Shown one piece after another: positions 41,373-49,542 of a stretch of DNA of 64,000 bases (position 1 is the first letter of the stretch; the number at the start of each line of letters is the position of its first letter). The stretch is from Streptosporangium sandarakinum (GTDB taxonomy: Bacteria; Actinomycetota; Actinomycetes; Streptosporangiales; Streptosporangiaceae). The notes beneath the pieces are model-generated. The model did no database searches. It had not been told where the DNA came from and saw nothing but the letters and a program-made list of their open reading frames with translations. A program made the position numbers and the translations under genes. The stretch is taken from the NCBI RefSeq assembly GCF_013409935.1, contig NZ_JACCCO010000003.1, positions 806,001-870,000 of the forward strand, written 5' to 3'.

Positions 41373-43529
41373 ATGCGGCGAGACGTCCAGGTGACCGCTG
41401 CCGACATCGCGCGGCTGGCCGGGGTGGGCCGGGCGGCGGTGAGCAACTGGCGCCGCCGCCACGCCGACTTCCCGCAACCCGTCGGCGGTACGGCCACCAG
41501 CCCGGCCTTCTCCCTGGCGGAGATCCGCGCCTGGCTCCTCTCACCCGGCTCGCCCGGCTCCGCCGGCCATGATCGGGAGCTGCCGTCCGACGAGTGGCTC
41601 TGGCAGGACCTGCGGGCCGTCGCCGGTGACGACGACCTCGCCGACCTGATCGCCGACCTCGGCGCGTTCCTCGTCTACACGCACCGCCGCGCCCGCGACT
41701 GGGCGGAGCTCGCGGCCGGCGACGACGCGGCGGTCGCCGCCGCTCTGCCCGAGAGGATCCGCGAGGTCGTGCCGGCCTTCCCCGCCGTCCTGCCCCCGGA
41801 CCGGGTGCCGCTGATCCGCGCCGTCGCCCGGCTCGGCACCGAGCGCGGCGCATCCGGAGCCTTCGAGTTCCTGCGCGAACGCTACTTCGAGACGCACTCC
41901 CGGCGGCTCCACCCCACCCCGCGCGAGATCACCGAGCTGAGCCTGGAACTGGCCGGTCTCGGCGCAGAGGTGCCGACCGGTCCCCGGGTCCCCGGTGACG
42001 CCGGACCGGAGCCGGCCGGTTCGCGGGTCCGCGGCGTCCCCGGCCCGGAGTCGCCGGGCCGGCGGGTCCGCAGTGTCCTCGATCCGGTCTGCGGCGCCGG
42101 TGACCACCTCCTCGCGGCGCTGGACCGCTCATCCGCCGTCCGGGTCATGGGCCAGGAGGCCGACCCGGCCGTCGCCCGGCTCACCGCCGTACGGCTCGCC
42201 CTGCGCGGCGACGACACCGACGTCCGCACCGGAGACTCCCTGCGCGCCGACGCCTTCCCCGGCGAGACCGCCGACGCGGTGGTGTGCAACCCGCCGTTCA
42301 ACGACCGCGCCTGGGGATACGAGGAACTGGCCTCCGACCCGCGCTGGGAGTACGGCCTGCCGCCCCGGATGGAGTCCGAGCTCGCCTGGGTCCAGCACGC
42401 ACTGGCCCACCTGCGGCCGGACGGCGTCGCCGTCCTGCTGATGCCACCGGCCGTGGGCAACCGCAGGTCCGGCCGCCGCATCCGCGGTCAGTTGCTGCGC
42501 CGCGGCGCGCTGCGCGCCGTCATCGGGCTGCCCGCCGGAGCCGTCCCCAACGTCGCGGTTGCCCTGAACCTGTGGGTGCTGTGCAGGCCCGCCGAGCCCC
42601 GCACCCCCGGCCACGTCCTGATGATCGACACCTCCGGCCGGCCAGGCGACTACGCCGAGGCGGCTGTCGCGGCCTGGCGGCGGTTCGACGCCGGGGAGGA
42701 GCTGGACGAGCCCGGGGTGAGTCGTACGGTGCCGGTCATCGACCTGCTGGACGACGAGATCGACCTGACCCCCGCCCGACACCTGTCCACCGCCGCGCAC
42801 CTGCCGCCCGAACGGGTCACCGGCACCCGCGACCGCCTCGCCGACCTGCTGCGCACCGTCGCCGAGCTGACCCCCGCCGTCCGGACCGAACCGCGCGACC
42901 TGCCGCTCGTACCGCTGTCGGAACTCCTGCGGCGCGGCATGCTCACCCTCCACCAGCAGGCGCCCGTCCGCCCCGGTGAGGAGACCGAGGTGGCCGACGG
43001 CTCCGCCGTGCTGACCGCCGAGGATGTCGTGCTCGACCGGCCGCCCTCCGGCCGCACCCCTGAGCACGCGGTGCGGCGGGAGATCCTGACCCGGCCGGGC
43101 GACGTCGCGGTGCCCCAGGTCGTCCGCGTCCCTGTCGCCCGGGTCCTCACCCGGGGCGGCGCCGTGCTAGGCACCCACCTGCACCTCCTGCGGCCCGACC
43201 CCGAGGCGCTGGACGCCGACTTCCTGGCCGGCTTCCTGAGCGGCCCGGCCAACCTCCGCCACTACGGCCCGGCGTCCAGCACCGGCATCCGCGTGGACGT
43301 CCGCCGGGCCGAGGTGCCGCTGCTGCCCATCGAGGAGCAGCGCGCGTACGGCGAGGCGTTCCGGCGGCTGGCCTCCTTCTCTGCCGCGCTGCGGGAGACG
43401 GCCGAAGTGGGGGAGAATCTGATCCGGCTGACCGCCGACGGGCTCACCCACGGTGGCCTCCAGCCACCCGCCGGTGACGACTCGTCCGGCCCCCCGCACG
43501 ACGTGAAGAAGGAGAGCCGTGAGCGGTAA
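41373..43529 (+). CDS. HTH-containing N6-adenine DNA methylase with S-like C-terminus
   Basis: A 718-residue protein. Residues 5-55 carry a helix-turn-helix (VTAADIARLAGVGRAAVSNWRRRH). Residues about 190-480 form a type I-like methylase: motif I LDPVCGAGDHLL (D237), catalytic NPPF (N306 in VVCNPPFND), then VAVLLMPPAVGNRRSG. Residues 530-690 resemble a specificity-subunit half (VPLSELLRRGMLTL; GDVAVPQVVRV; LLPIEEQRAYGEAFRRL). It overlaps hsdM by 11 bases. A stand-alone sequence-specific methylase, self-regulating through its HTH, is one reading; a second modification subunit for the hsd system is another. GGGAGG precedes the ATG. Confidence 0.85.
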   Translation: MRRDVQVTAADIARLAGVGRAAVSNWRRRHADFPQPVGGTATSPAFSLAEIRAWLLSPGSPGSAGHDRELPSDEWLWQDLRAVAGDDDLADLIADLGAFLVYTHRRARDWAELAAGDDAAVAAALPERIREVVPAFPAVLPPDRVPLIRAVARLGTERGASGAFEFLRERYFETHSRRLHPTPREITELSLELAGLGAEVPTGPRVPGDAGPEPAGSRVRGVPGPESPGRRVRSVLDPVCGAGDHLLAALDRSSAVRVMGQEADPAVARLTAVRLALRGDDTDVRTGDSLRADAFPGETADAVVCNPPFNDRAWGYEELASDPRWEYGLPPRMESELAWVQHALAHLRPDGVAVLLMPPAVGNRRSGRRIRGQLLRRGALRAVIGLPAGAVPNVAVALNLWVLCRPAEPRTPGHVLMIDTSGRPGDYAEAAVAAWRRFDAGEELDEPGVSRTVPVIDLLDDEIDLTPARHLSTAAHLPPERVTGTRDRLADLLRTVAELTPAVRTEPRDLPLVPLSELLRRGMLTLHQQAPVRPGEETEVADGSAVLTAEDVVLDRPPSGRTPEHAVRREILTRPGDVAVPQVVRVPVARVLTRGGAVLGTHLHLLRPDPEALDADFLAGFLSGPANLRHYGPASSTGIRVDVRRAEVPLLPIEEQRAYGEAFRRLASFSAALRETAEVGENLIRLTADGLTHGGLQPPAGDDSSGPPHDVKKESRER

Positions 43530-45537
43530 CCACCAGAGGTACGCGGACTTCATCTGGTCGGTCGCCGACCTGCTGCGCGGCGACTACCGCCAGTCGGAGT
43601 ACGGCAAGGTCATCCTGCCCTTCACGCTGCTGCGCCGCATCGACTGCGTGCTCGCCCCCACCAAGCAGGCGGTCCTCGCCAGGGCCGGGGAACTGGAGGG
43701 GCGGGGCCTGCCGGAGCAGGCCGTGGACCGGATGCTGCGCGACGTGGCCGGGGCGAGCTTCTACAACCGCAGCCCCCTCGACTTCGGCAGGTTCACCGGT
43801 GACGCCGAGAACGTCGCGCGGAATCTCCGCGCCTACATCGGCGGGTTCTCCGGCGGCGCTGCCGAGGTGCTGGACAGGTACCGCTTCGACGAGCAGATCA
43901 CCCGCCTCGACGAGGCCGGGCTGCTCTACCTCGTGACCGCGAAGTTCGCCGAGATCGACCTGCACCCGGACGTCGTCGACAACCACCAGATGGGCTACAT
44001 CTTCGAGGAGCTCATCCGGAGGTTCTCCGAGATCTCCAACGAGACCGCGGGAGAGCACTTCACTCCCCGCGAGGTCATCAAGCTGATGGTCAACCTCCTC
44101 ATGGCCCCCGACGACGCGGACATCATGACGCCGGGCATCGTCCGCACGATCTACGACCCGGCCTGCGGCACCGGCGGCATCCTGTCGGCCGCCGAGGAGC
44201 ACATCACCCGCTACAACACCCACGCCACGGTCAAGGTCCACGGCCAGGAGCTCAACCCCGAGTCGTGGGCCATCTGCCGCTCCGACATGATGCTCAAGGG
44301 CCAGGACCCCTCCCAGATCATCCTCGGCAACTCTTTCGTCCACCGCGGCCACGCCGACAAGAGGTTCGACTACCTCATGGCCAACCCGCCGTTCGGCGTG
44401 GAGTGGAAGAAGGTGCAGAAGCAGGTCGAGGACGAGCGCGACACCCTCGGCTGGGCCGGCCGGTTCGGCGCCGGGACACCCCGGATCAACGACGGCTCGT
44501 TCCTCTTCCTCCAGCACATGATCTCCCACATGAAACCGGTCGACCAGGGCGGCTCCCGCATCGCGATCGTCTTCAACGGCTCCCCGCTGTTCACCGGCGC
44601 GGCCGGCTCGGGGGAGTCGGAGATCCGCCGCTGGATCCTGGAGAACGACTGGCTGGAGGCCATCGTCGCCCTGCCCGACCAGCTCTTCTACAACACCGGC
44701 ATCTCCACCTACTTCTGGATCCTGTCCAACCGCAAGGCTCCCGCCCTGAAGGACAAGGTGATCCTGCTGGACGCCCGGGAGTGCTGGACGAAGATGCGCA
44801 AGTCCCTCGGCGACAAGCGCAAGATGATCCCCGACGAGCGGATCGACGAGCTGACCGCGATCTACAAGGACGCCCTCGCCGTCGCGGCCGACGCCGACCA
44901 CGAGCACCACGCCAAGGTGAAGGTCTTCCCGCGCCACGCCTTCGGCTACCAGCGCATCACCGTCGAACGCCCGCTCCGCCAGCGCTTCGAGGTCACCGAC
45001 GCGACCGCCGACGCGGTCGCCGAGGCCAAGGCCATCGCCAGGTTCGACCACCGCGACGCGCTGCTCGCCGCCCTGCGCTCCCTGCCCGGTACGGCGTGCG
45101 GCACCAAACTGGAGTTCGCCGGCAAGCTGGACGCCGCCCTCGCCGAGCACGGCCTGAGCAAGCTCCCCGCCCCGGTGGAGAAGGCGGTCTGGGCCGAGGT
45201 CGCGGTCGGCGACCCCGAGGGCCAGCTCCAGACCGACCGGAAGAACAACCCGCTGCCCGATCCCGACCTGCGGGACAACGAGAACGTAGCGCTGATCTCG
45301 ATGAACTCCACCCCGGCCGAACGGGAGGCGGAGATCGAGGAGTATCTGCGCCGCGAGGTGCTGCCGCACGTGCCGGACGCGTGGGTGGACCATACGAAGA
45401 CGAAGCTGGGGTTCGAGATCCCGTTCACCCGGCATTTCTACGTGTACACGCCGCCCCGGCCGTTGGAAGAGATCGACGCGGAGCTTCGGGCGCTGGAGAC
45501 GGAGATTCAGAAGCTCTTGGGTGAGGTGACTCGATGA
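43519..45537 (+). CDS. hsdM: Type I restriction-modification methyltransferase subunit HsdM
   Basis: A 672-residue M subunit. The N-terminal helical domain HsdM_N (YADFIWSVADLLRGDYRQSEYGKVILPFTLLRRID) precedes the methylase core with GEHFTPREVIKLMV, motif I DPACGTGG (from D213) and NPPF (N289). Together with HsdS it methylates adenine at the recognition site in both strands; with HsdR it forms the restriction complex. GTG start with AAGGAGAG ahead of it inside the previous gene, and a 4-bp ATGA overlap with hsdS. Length is typical for the longer actinobacterial HsdM. Confidence 0.97.
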   Translation: MSGNHQRYADFIWSVADLLRGDYRQSEYGKVILPFTLLRRIDCVLAPTKQAVLARAGELEGRGLPEQAVDRMLRDVAGASFYNRSPLDFGRFTGDAENVARNLRAYIGGFSGGAAEVLDRYRFDEQITRLDEAGLLYLVTAKFAEIDLHPDVVDNHQMGYIFEELIRRFSEISNETAGEHFTPREVIKLMVNLLMAPDDADIMTPGIVRTIYDPACGTGGILSAAEEHITRYNTHATVKVHGQELNPESWAICRSDMMLKGQDPSQIILGNSFVHRGHADKRFDYLMANPPFGVEWKKVQKQVEDERDTLGWAGRFGAGTPRINDGSFLFLQHMISHMKPVDQGGSRIAIVFNGSPLFTGAAGSGESEIRRWILENDWLEAIVALPDQLFYNTGISTYFWILSNRKAPALKDKVILLDARECWTKMRKSLGDKRKMIPDERIDELTAIYKDALAVAADADHEHHAKVKVFPRHAFGYQRITVERPLRQRFEVTDATADAVAEAKAIARFDHRDALLAALRSLPGTACGTKLEFAGKLDAALAEHGLSKLPAPVEKAVWAEVAVGDPEGQLQTDRKNNPLPDPDLRDNENVALISMNSTPAEREAEIEEYLRREVLPHVPDAWVDHTKTKLGFEIPFTRHFYVYTPPRPLEEIDAELRALETEIQKLLGEVTR

Positions 45538-46826
45538 GCTGGAAGCGCATTCCCCTTCGTGGAGCGGCCGAGGTCGCCCTGGGCCGTCAGCGATCGCCCC
45601 AGCACGCCGAGGGCCCGCACATGGTGCCGTACCTCCGGGCCGCCAACGTCAAGGACGGTCAGCTGGCGCTCGACGACGTGCTCACGATGAACTTCACCCC
45701 GCAGGAGCAGCGGATCTTCTCGCTACGGCCCGGGGATGTCCTGGTGACCGAGGGAAGCGGCAGCCTGTCGTCGGTCGGCGCGGCAGCCGTCTGGAGCGGA
45801 GAGATCGAGGGGACGGTCTGCTTCCAGAACACTCTGTTGAGGCTGCGGCCTCGTCCCGGTGTCACCGACGGGAGGTTCCTGGGGTGGTGGGCACGCTCGG
45901 CGTTCGGATCGGGGCTGTTCGCCTCGGTGGCGACCGGGGCGAACATCTACCACGTGAGCGCGGAGCGAGTCCGGGCACTTCCCATCGAGGTGCCATCCCT
46001 GGAAAAACAGGGGAGGATTGCTGATTTTCTTGACGGCCAGGTCACTCAAACGCTTCAGATTCAAGTTATGCGCGCGAAGCAGCGGCTAATTTTGAATGAG
46101 CGCGCCGCATCTTTGATAACCGAAGTTCTTGTTCCGGGGGTAGCAGGTGATACGTGGCCCTGGAACTGGTTGCCGGAGATGCAAGACCGGCCCGTCGTGC
46201 GTCTTGGGTATCTGTGCCGGCTGCAGTCAGGCATCACCATGGACAGTTCACGTGCCATGGACGGCGATGTCGTGACACGTCCATACCTGCGAGTGGCCAA
46301 CGTTCAGGCTGGACATGTCGATCTAAGCTCGCTCGCTGAGGTGACGGTTCCCCGTAAAGTCGCTGAACGAAGCACGCTGCGCACCGGTGATGTACTGATG
46401 ACTGAGGGCGGTGACCTCGACAAACTCGGCCGAGGAACGGTATGGAGCGGTGAGATCGAGGACTGCCTGCACCAGAACCACGTGTTCGCTCTACGCCCTG
46501 ATCTGAAGAAGCTGGACCCCGAGTATCTAGCGCTCATGACTCAGACGCTGCACGGACGCTGCTACTTCGAGAGCACAGGGGTCAAGACCACCAATCTCGC
46601 TTCCACCAACAGCAGCAAGATTCTTGGGTTCCCCGTTCCTTTGCCTTCTGTGGAGCAGCAGCGGCGTCTTGTCAGGCAAGTCGAGGTACAGATGGCGGCG
46701 ATCGACAATGCTCGGCGGGCGTTGGATGAGCAGTCTCGGCTTCTACGGGAGCGACAGCAAGCGTTGATCACGGCGGCGGTCACGGGACAGATCGATGTCA
46801 CGACAGCGCGTGGGGTCATGGACTAG
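45534..46826 (+). CDS. hsdS: Type I restriction-modification specificity subunit HsdS
   Basis: A 430-residue S subunit with two target-recognition domains (about 1-150 and 215-365), each followed by a conserved helical spacer (LEKQGRIADFLDGQVTQTLQIQVMRAKQR and VEQQRRLVRQVEVQMAAIDNARRALDEQSR). It sets the DNA sequence read by the M and R subunits. Base composition drops sharply at about 46000, at the first spacer, and stays low to the end, which suggests that the second half came by recombination with another S gene. hsdR is not adjacent but about 9 kb downstream. Confidence 0.95.
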   Translation: MSWKRIPLRGAAEVALGRQRSPQHAEGPHMVPYLRAANVKDGQLALDDVLTMNFTPQEQRIFSLRPGDVLVTEGSGSLSSVGAAAVWSGEIEGTVCFQNTLLRLRPRPGVTDGRFLGWWARSAFGSGLFASVATGANIYHVSAERVRALPIEVPSLEKQGRIADFLDGQVTQTLQIQVMRAKQRLILNERAASLITEVLVPGVAGDTWPWNWLPEMQDRPVVRLGYLCRLQSGITMDSSRAMDGDVVTRPYLRVANVQAGHVDLSSLAEVTVPRKVAERSTLRTGDVLMTEGGDLDKLGRGTVWSGEIEDCLHQNHVFALRPDLKKLDPEYLALMTQTLHGRCYFESTGVKTTNLASTNSSKILGFPVPLPSVEQQRRLVRQVEVQMAAIDNARRALDEQSRLLRERQQALITAAVTGQIDVTTARGVMD

Positions 46827-46844
46827 GTGGCGTTTCTCCGCATT

Positions 46845-46868
46845 CAAGAAGCGTCCTTTCGCTTCTTG
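46845..46868 (+). terminator. Hairpin terminator after hsdS
   Basis: Perfect 9-bp stem CAAGAAGCG / CGCTTCTTG with a 6-base loop, 19 bases past the hsdS stop. No U-tract follows. Its position suggests the methylase-hsdM-hsdS transcript ends here and that hsdR is transcribed separately. Confidence 0.7.
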
Positions 46869-46975
46869 GGTTCGAGCTGCTTTACGGGTCGGCGCTGAAA
46901 CCTCTCCAGGGCCAGTAGGTTCCCTGTGTTTCCTCGCCCCTCGCCAAGCTGAAAAAATGCGGGGTTTGGTGTGCG

Positions 46976-46989
46976 TTGAAGTCCGGCAA
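46976..46989 (+). promoter_or_regulatory. TTGAAGTCCGGCAA element (copy 1)
   Basis: Identical 14-mer to the one at 47124, within the 320-base region between hsdS and the XRE gene. Candidate binding site for the XRE regulator. Confidence 0.5.
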
Positions 46990-47123
46990 TTGACGCATGT
47001 CCTGATGGTTCGCTCTGAGCGCTTCGCCTTTCTTAGGGCGATCATGTTCAGCGCGCCGAATTCCAGTTACCTTGGGTGTTCGATCGGTTACGACTGGCGA
47101 GCGCCGGGTTGTCGGCGCTGTCC

Positions 47124-47137
47124 TTGAAGTCCGGCAA
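47124..47137 (+). promoter_or_regulatory. TTGAAGTCCGGCAA element (copy 2)
   Basis: Second identical copy, ending 10 bases before the XRE start and overlapping the ribosome-site region. A near-identical third copy occurs at 52242. Confidence 0.5.
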
Positions 47138-47147
47138 GGAGGGCGAA

Positions 47148-47927
47148 ATGGCCAACATCTACACCCCTCAGGCGATCTGGGGCCGGGAGCTTCGTCATTA
47201 CCGCAAGGGGGCGGGCCTCACCCAGGGACAGCTCGCCCAGAAGGTCCACTTCAGTGAGTCGCTGATCAGCGGGGTGGAGACCGGCCAGCTCCCCGCCAGC
47301 CCGGAGTTCGCCGAGACCTGCGACAAGGTCCTCAACACGGGCGGTGCCCTGCACCGCCTCCTCGACTGGCGGAAAGGTCAGATCTTCCCCTCCTGGTTCG
47401 GCCCCTGGCGGGAGAAGGAACAGGAAGCGATCGCCCTCCGGACCTACCAGCCTCTGGTGGTCCCCGGCCTCCTCCAGACCGAGGCGTACGCCCGGGTGAT
47501 GCTCTTCGGGGATGAGGTGAACATAGAGACTCGTTTGAACCGCCAAGCGATCCTCACCCGTGAGGACCCGAAGCCTCCGAGCTTCCGATGCGTGATCGAT
47601 GAGGGGGTCCTGTACCGGCCGATCGGAGGCCCAGGGGTCATGAGAGAACAGCTGGAGCACTTGGTCTCGATGGTCTCTTCCCGCCTTTCCATCCAGGTGG
47701 TTCCTCACGGAATGCACTCGGGCTTGATGGGCGGCTTCGTAATCGCGACGCTGGCAGGAGGAAGCGACGTACTGTATGCGGAGACTGCCATCCGAGGCAT
47801 CACCACGAGCGATCCGGCGGATGTCGCGGCAGCGGTCGAATGTTTCGAGGTCATGAGGACCGAGGCGCTTCCGCTCGGTATGTCCATCGATCTGATCAAG
47901 AAGGCGGTAGAGGAAAAATGGACCTGA
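47148..47927 (+). CDS. XRE-family regulator with DUF5753 domain
   Basis: A 259-residue protein. The N-terminal Cro/C1-type helix-turn-helix (LRHYRKGAGLTQGQLAQKVHFSESLISGVETGQLPAS) is followed by the DUF5753 domain (ALRTYQPLVVPGLLQTEAYARVML; HLVSMVSSRLSIQVVPHGMHSGLMGGFVIATL). These proteins occur in large numbers in actinobacteria, usually paired with a DUF397 protein, as here, with a 10-base overlap. They affect development and antibiotic production in Streptomyces, where the pair can act like a toxin-antitoxin-like regulator set. AAGGAGGG precedes the ATG. Confidence 0.93.
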   Translation: MANIYTPQAIWGRELRHYRKGAGLTQGQLAQKVHFSESLISGVETGQLPASPEFAETCDKVLNTGGALHRLLDWRKGQIFPSWFGPWREKEQEAIALRTYQPLVVPGLLQTEAYARVMLFGDEVNIETRLNRQAILTREDPKPPSFRCVIDEGVLYRPIGGPGVMREQLEHLVSMVSSRLSIQVVPHGMHSGLMGGFVIATLAGGSDVLYAETAIRGITTSDPADVAAAVECFEVMRTEALPLGMSIDLIKKAVEEKWT

Positions 47928-48157
47928 GTAATGCGAAGTGGTTCAAGTCAAGCTTCTCCGGCAGCAATGGCGGGGACTGCGTTGAGGTTGCGGAGTTGAC
48001 GAGCGTCAGTGACGGCCCCGGGCACAAGGACGGGCACCCCGAGCTGATCGCCGTACGCGACTCCAAGGACCCCGGCGGCCCCAAGCTCTTCTTCACCCCC
48101 GCCGAGTGGGACGCCTTCCTCAACGGCGCCAAGGCCGGCGAGTTCGACCGCCACTGA
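47918..48157 (+). CDS. DUF397 family protein
   Basis: A 79-residue DUF397 protein: WFKSSFSGSNGGDCVEVAEL, then IAVRDSKDPGGPKLFFTPAEWDAFLNGAKAGEFD, the complete family signature. It is the standard partner of XRE-DUF5753 regulators and is translationally coupled to the upstream gene. In studied cases the small protein antagonises or is controlled by the regulator. Confidence 0.95.
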   Translation: MDLSNAKWFKSSFSGSNGGDCVEVAELTSVSDGPGHKDGHPELIAVRDSKDPGGPKLFFTPAEWDAFLNGAKAGEFDRH

Positions 48158-48169
48158 CCCGCCCCCGTC

Positions 48170-48196
48170 GGCCGCCGAGGTGTCCCCTCGGCGGCC
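48170..48196 (+). terminator. Strong hairpin after the XRE-DUF397 pair
   Basis: Perfect 11-bp stem GGCCGCCGAGG / CCTCGGCGGCC with a 5-base loop, 12 bases past the DUF397 stop. It marks the end of the regulator operon. DNA composition changes just after it. Confidence 0.85.
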
Positions 48197-48208
48197 GGTG
48201 AACCTCAA

Positions 48209-48391
48209 GGCTTCACCGCCGAACGGATCTCCGTACCGCTACGCTCGTCAACCTCCTGGATCGCGGAGATCCCCGAACGGGTGGTCGGCCTATGGGCTGA
48301 GATAGATCGTCTGCCCGAGACAGGGTGGCTACGCTGGATCCGCGCATCGACCGGAGCGTTGGACCACGAACCTCGGGAAGCCCTTAGATGA
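48209..48391 (+). pseudogene. Open 60-codon remnant ending in ATGA overlap with the DUF262 gene
   Basis: A frame without an early start reads GFTAERISVPLRSSTSW... then ERVVGLWAEIDRLPETGWLRW, and ends at a TGA that overlaps the DUF262 start by the ATGA pattern. Trp- and Leu-containing segments with mid-range GC look like true coding DNA. It may be the 3' end of a gene that once headed the DUF262 cassette and was cut off where the XRE-DUF397 block joined. No family recognised; low certainty. Confidence 0.35.
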
Positions 48392-49542
48392 GATCCGCAC
48401 AGGACGACGTTCTGTTCGAGTACGACTCGGCAGGAGCGAGCACGGGTGTCGAATTGGAGGTCATCGAGGCGATCGATGAGCCGTTCGATCCGGAGCTGAT
48501 CGATGTGGTGACCAGGAACCCCACCGTGGATCTCCTCCTGTCGCGTATCAGAACGGGCATGATCGACCTGGCGCCCGACTTCCAGCGCAAGGCCGGCATC
48601 TGGAACGAGAAACACCAGAGCCGCCTGATCGAGTCTCTACTGCTCAGGATCCCGCTCCCCACGCTCTACGCCTCCGAGGACGAGGACGATGTGTGGGTGA
48701 TCGTGGACGGCATCCAGCGCCTCACTGCGATACGGCGATTCGTCGACCCATCAGGCGTCGGCAGGGAGCAGTTGTTCCTCCAAGGCCTGGAGTATCTCCA
48801 GGACTACGACGGGTGTGCCTTCGACGACCTTCCCGGCCGCCTCCAACTGCGGTTGCGGGAGACCGAACTGGTCGTCCACCTGATCCGCCGTGGCACTCCG
48901 GAGGCGGTGAAGTTCAACATCTTCGCCAGGATCAACACGGGTGGCCTGCCGCTGTCCCGCCAGGAGCTCAGGCACGCCCTCATTCCGGGCCGTGCCCGCA
49001 CGCTTCTCGGGGAACTCGCCGAATCGGAGTCGTTCCTCCGGGCGACCGACAAGAGCGTCAACCCGGAGCGCATGGCCGATCGGGAGATGGTCCTGCGGTT
49101 CATCGCGTTCCGGCTGGTCTCTCTAGCCTCCTACACATACGCCGATTTCGACCACTTCCTTCGCGAGTCCATGCGGACCATCAACAAGATGACACGCGAT
49201 GACATCCAACACATCAAACTGCAGTTCGCCCGCGGGATGGATGCCGCACACTACATTTTCGGTCCTCATGCCTTCCGCAAGCGCTATCGTGGCGTCGAGC
49301 GGAGGTTCCCGATCAACAAAGCCCTCTTCGAAACCGTTGCGGTGAACCTCGCGAAGCGGACCGACGAAGACCTGGCCCTGCTGATGTCCCGGCGCGACCT
49401 GGTCCAGGTCGGCCTCGTCGACCTGCTCACCGATTACCCCGATTTCGAACGGGCGATCTCACAGAGCACGGGAGACCACAGCAAGGTGCGTCTGCGGTTC
49501 GACGCGGTGAGGGATCTCTTCGATAGGGTGATCAATGATTGA
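48388..49542 (+). CDS. DUF262 (ParB/Srx-like) domain protein
   Basis: A 384-residue protein. The N-terminal half has the DUF262 pattern: DFQRKAGIWNEKHQSRLIESLLLRIPLPTLY and VIVDGIQRLTAIRRF (the DGQQR-type motif), then FNIFARINTGGLPLSRQELRHAL. DUF262 proteins such as GmrS hydrolyse nucleotides and feed nuclease partners in modified-DNA restriction. The C-terminal GmrD-like HNH domain (DUF1524) is absent here. It overlaps the ATPase gene by 8 bases, and the two belong to one cassette with the next gene. GGGAAG precedes the ATG. Confidence 0.88.
   Translation: MRSAQDDVLFEYDSAGASTGVELEVIEAIDEPFDPELIDVVTRNPTVDLLLSRIRTGMIDLAPDFQRKAGIWNEKHQSRLIESLLLRIPLPTLYASEDEDDVWVIVDGIQRLTAIRRFVDPSGVGREQLFLQGLEYLQDYDGCAFDDLPGRLQLRLRETELVVHLIRRGTPEAVKFNIFARINTGGLPLSRQELRHALIPGRARTLLGELAESESFLRATDKSVNPERMADREMVLRFIAFRLVSLASYTYADFDHFLRESMRTINKMTRDDIQHIKLQFARGMDAAHYIFGPHAFRKRYRGVERRFPINKALFETVAVNLAKRTDEDLALLMSRRDLVQVGLVDLLTDYPDFERAISQSTGDHSKVRLRFDAVRDLFDRVIND

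Noticed and set aside
48388-49542. GmrSD-type fused restriction enzyme
   Set aside because: Only the DUF262 part is present; the C-terminal DUF1524 HNH nuclease motif is not seen.
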